A program made the translations under genes and the position numbers. A DNA stretch of 8,540 nt from contig JAJFLK010000476.1 of assembly GCA_021772735.1 (NCBI GenBank), positions 1-8,540 of the forward strand. The letters run 5' to 3'. Numbering within the stretch: the stretch's first letter is position 1; each line of letters opens with the position of its first letter. The stretch is from Candidatus Sumerlaeota bacterium. Its GTDB lineage: Bacteria > Sumerlaeota > Sumerlaeia > MVZB01 > JAJFLK01. Below, piece after piece: positions 7,565 to 8,540 of this stretch. The notes under the pieces were generated by a model. The model searched no databases and was not told where the DNA came from. It worked only from the letters and a program-made list of their open reading frames with translations.

Positions 7565-8101
7565 ATGTTGAGCTGGTGGATGCTTATACTGCTGGGCATT
7601 TATTTCATTATCTGCTTTTTGATGATGGGTGTGATTCTGATTCAATCGGGCAAGGGCGGAGGGCTTTCGAGCCTGGGCTCTTCGGCTGGCGGCATCACCG
7701 ATGCCTTGGGGGCGACTGGGCTGGAGAAGACGCTCAATAAAGTGACGACCGGCATCGCGATTGCATTTGGCCTGTTTGCCATGGGGCTTTCTATCCTTGG
7801 CAGTATGCGCGCCCGCTCGCCCAGCGATACGGTTCTAGGCGCGACGCACCCGCAAATCGAGCAGACGATCCCGGGGACCACTCTTCCGCCAATCGGCCTG
7901 GACGGCACCCCTGGCGAATCTCCCGGCGCACTTTTGGACCCGGTTGAGCCGCTTGCGCCCGATGCTTCTGCGCCGTCCGGGACGCTTCCTCCGGTTCCTG
8001 AGGCTTCGGCCGGCACGGATCCCGCCGCTCCAGATGCGGCACCTGCGGCGCCCGCACCTGCCGTTCCGGATCCCGCCGATCCGGCTGCGCCCGATGGCTG
8101 A
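7565..8101 (+). CDS. secG: Preprotein translocase subunit SecG with long C-terminal tail
   Basis: SecG is the small accessory subunit of the SecYEG channel and assists SecA-driven export across the inner membrane. The product has two hydrophobic segments (about 6-26 and 62-80) joined by the family's cytoplasmic loop, with the conserved QSGKGGGLSSLG (27-38) and the later LEKTLNKVTT (53-62). This hallmark arrangement makes the call firm despite SecG's short length. At 178 residues it is longer than E. coli SecG (110) because of a roughly 98-residue tail from residue 81, rich in Pro, Ala, Asp and Gly and probably disordered. SecG has both ends outside the cytoplasm, so the tail should face the periplasm. 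The gene lies 39 bases after pgk, has a good ribosome binding site and is probably in its operon. In the following 95 bases I see no strong terminator. Confidence 0.93.
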   Translation: MLSWWMLILLGIYFIICFLMMGVILIQSGKGGGLSSLGSSAGGITDALGATGLEKTLNKVTTGIAIAFGLFAMGLSILGSMRARSPSDTVLGATHPQIEQTIPGTTLPPIGLDGTPGESPGALLDPVEPLAPDASAPSGTLPPVPEASAGTDPAAPDAAPAAPAPAVPDPADPAAPDG

Positions 8102-8196
8102 GATGCGATCCCGGCCTTCAGCGAGATCCGGATGCCGACCGGGCACCTAATTTTGATTCCGTCTTAACCCCACTCCGGGCCTCGGGATGGCTTCGC

Positions 8197-8540
<344 letters not shown>

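Noticed and set aside
6506..7645. A 379-codon minus-strand open frame opposite pgk and the start of secG
   Set aside because: It overlaps two firmly identified genes on the other strand and its translation is low-information; it is a shadow of GC-rich codon use.
8107..8160. A terminator after secG (CCCGG at 8110 and CCGGG at 8139, then TAATTTT)
   Set aside because: The stem is only five pairs with a loop of about 24 bases, and the T-run is short and offset by several bases.

Overview
This is a high-GC bacterial chromosomal window of mainly housekeeping genes. It shows no mobile element, CRISPR array, rRNA or convincing tRNA. Gene content and style (a large GlnE, a secreted Asp-box beta-propeller, a SecG with a long Ala/Pro/Asp-rich tail) suggest a Gram-negative, probably environmental lineage. 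Planctomycetota (Phycisphaerae-like) or a neighbouring candidate phylum such as Sumerlaeota would fit, but this is a low-confidence guess from style and no marker gene settles it.

Layout, left to right. (1) The window opens inside glnE (+), the two-domain enzyme that adenylylates and deadenylylates glutamine synthetase; it runs to its stop at 2831. (2) After a 53-base convergent gap comes a minus-strand APH-fold small-molecule kinase (2885-3997). Its 259-base upstream region (3998-4256) contains a good intrinsic-terminator-like hairpin on the same strand. (3) A divergent plus-strand pair follows: crcB, a fluoride channel, and a secreted seven-repeat beta-propeller protein, joined by a 4-base ATGA overlap. 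(4) A 147-base gap with a possible promoter leads into pgk (phosphoglycerate kinase), then secG 39 bases later. (5) After a 95-base gap, a class II aldolase/adducin-family gene starts at 8197 and runs off the right edge.

The genes do not form one pathway. glnE is nitrogen control, pgk is central carbon metabolism, secG is protein export, crcB is fluoride detoxification, and the kinase and aldolase have unknown substrates. The likely transcription units are crcB-propeller and pgk-secG, with the aldolase possibly attached. I found no clear evidence of a new biological system. The points most worth a second look are the terminator-like hairpin in the kinase leader, the seven-bladed 'sialidase-like' protein without a recognisable sialidase active site and its coupling to crcB, the Asp-to-Glu change in the PGK nucleotide-binding loop, and the pgk-secG arrangement without tpiA.
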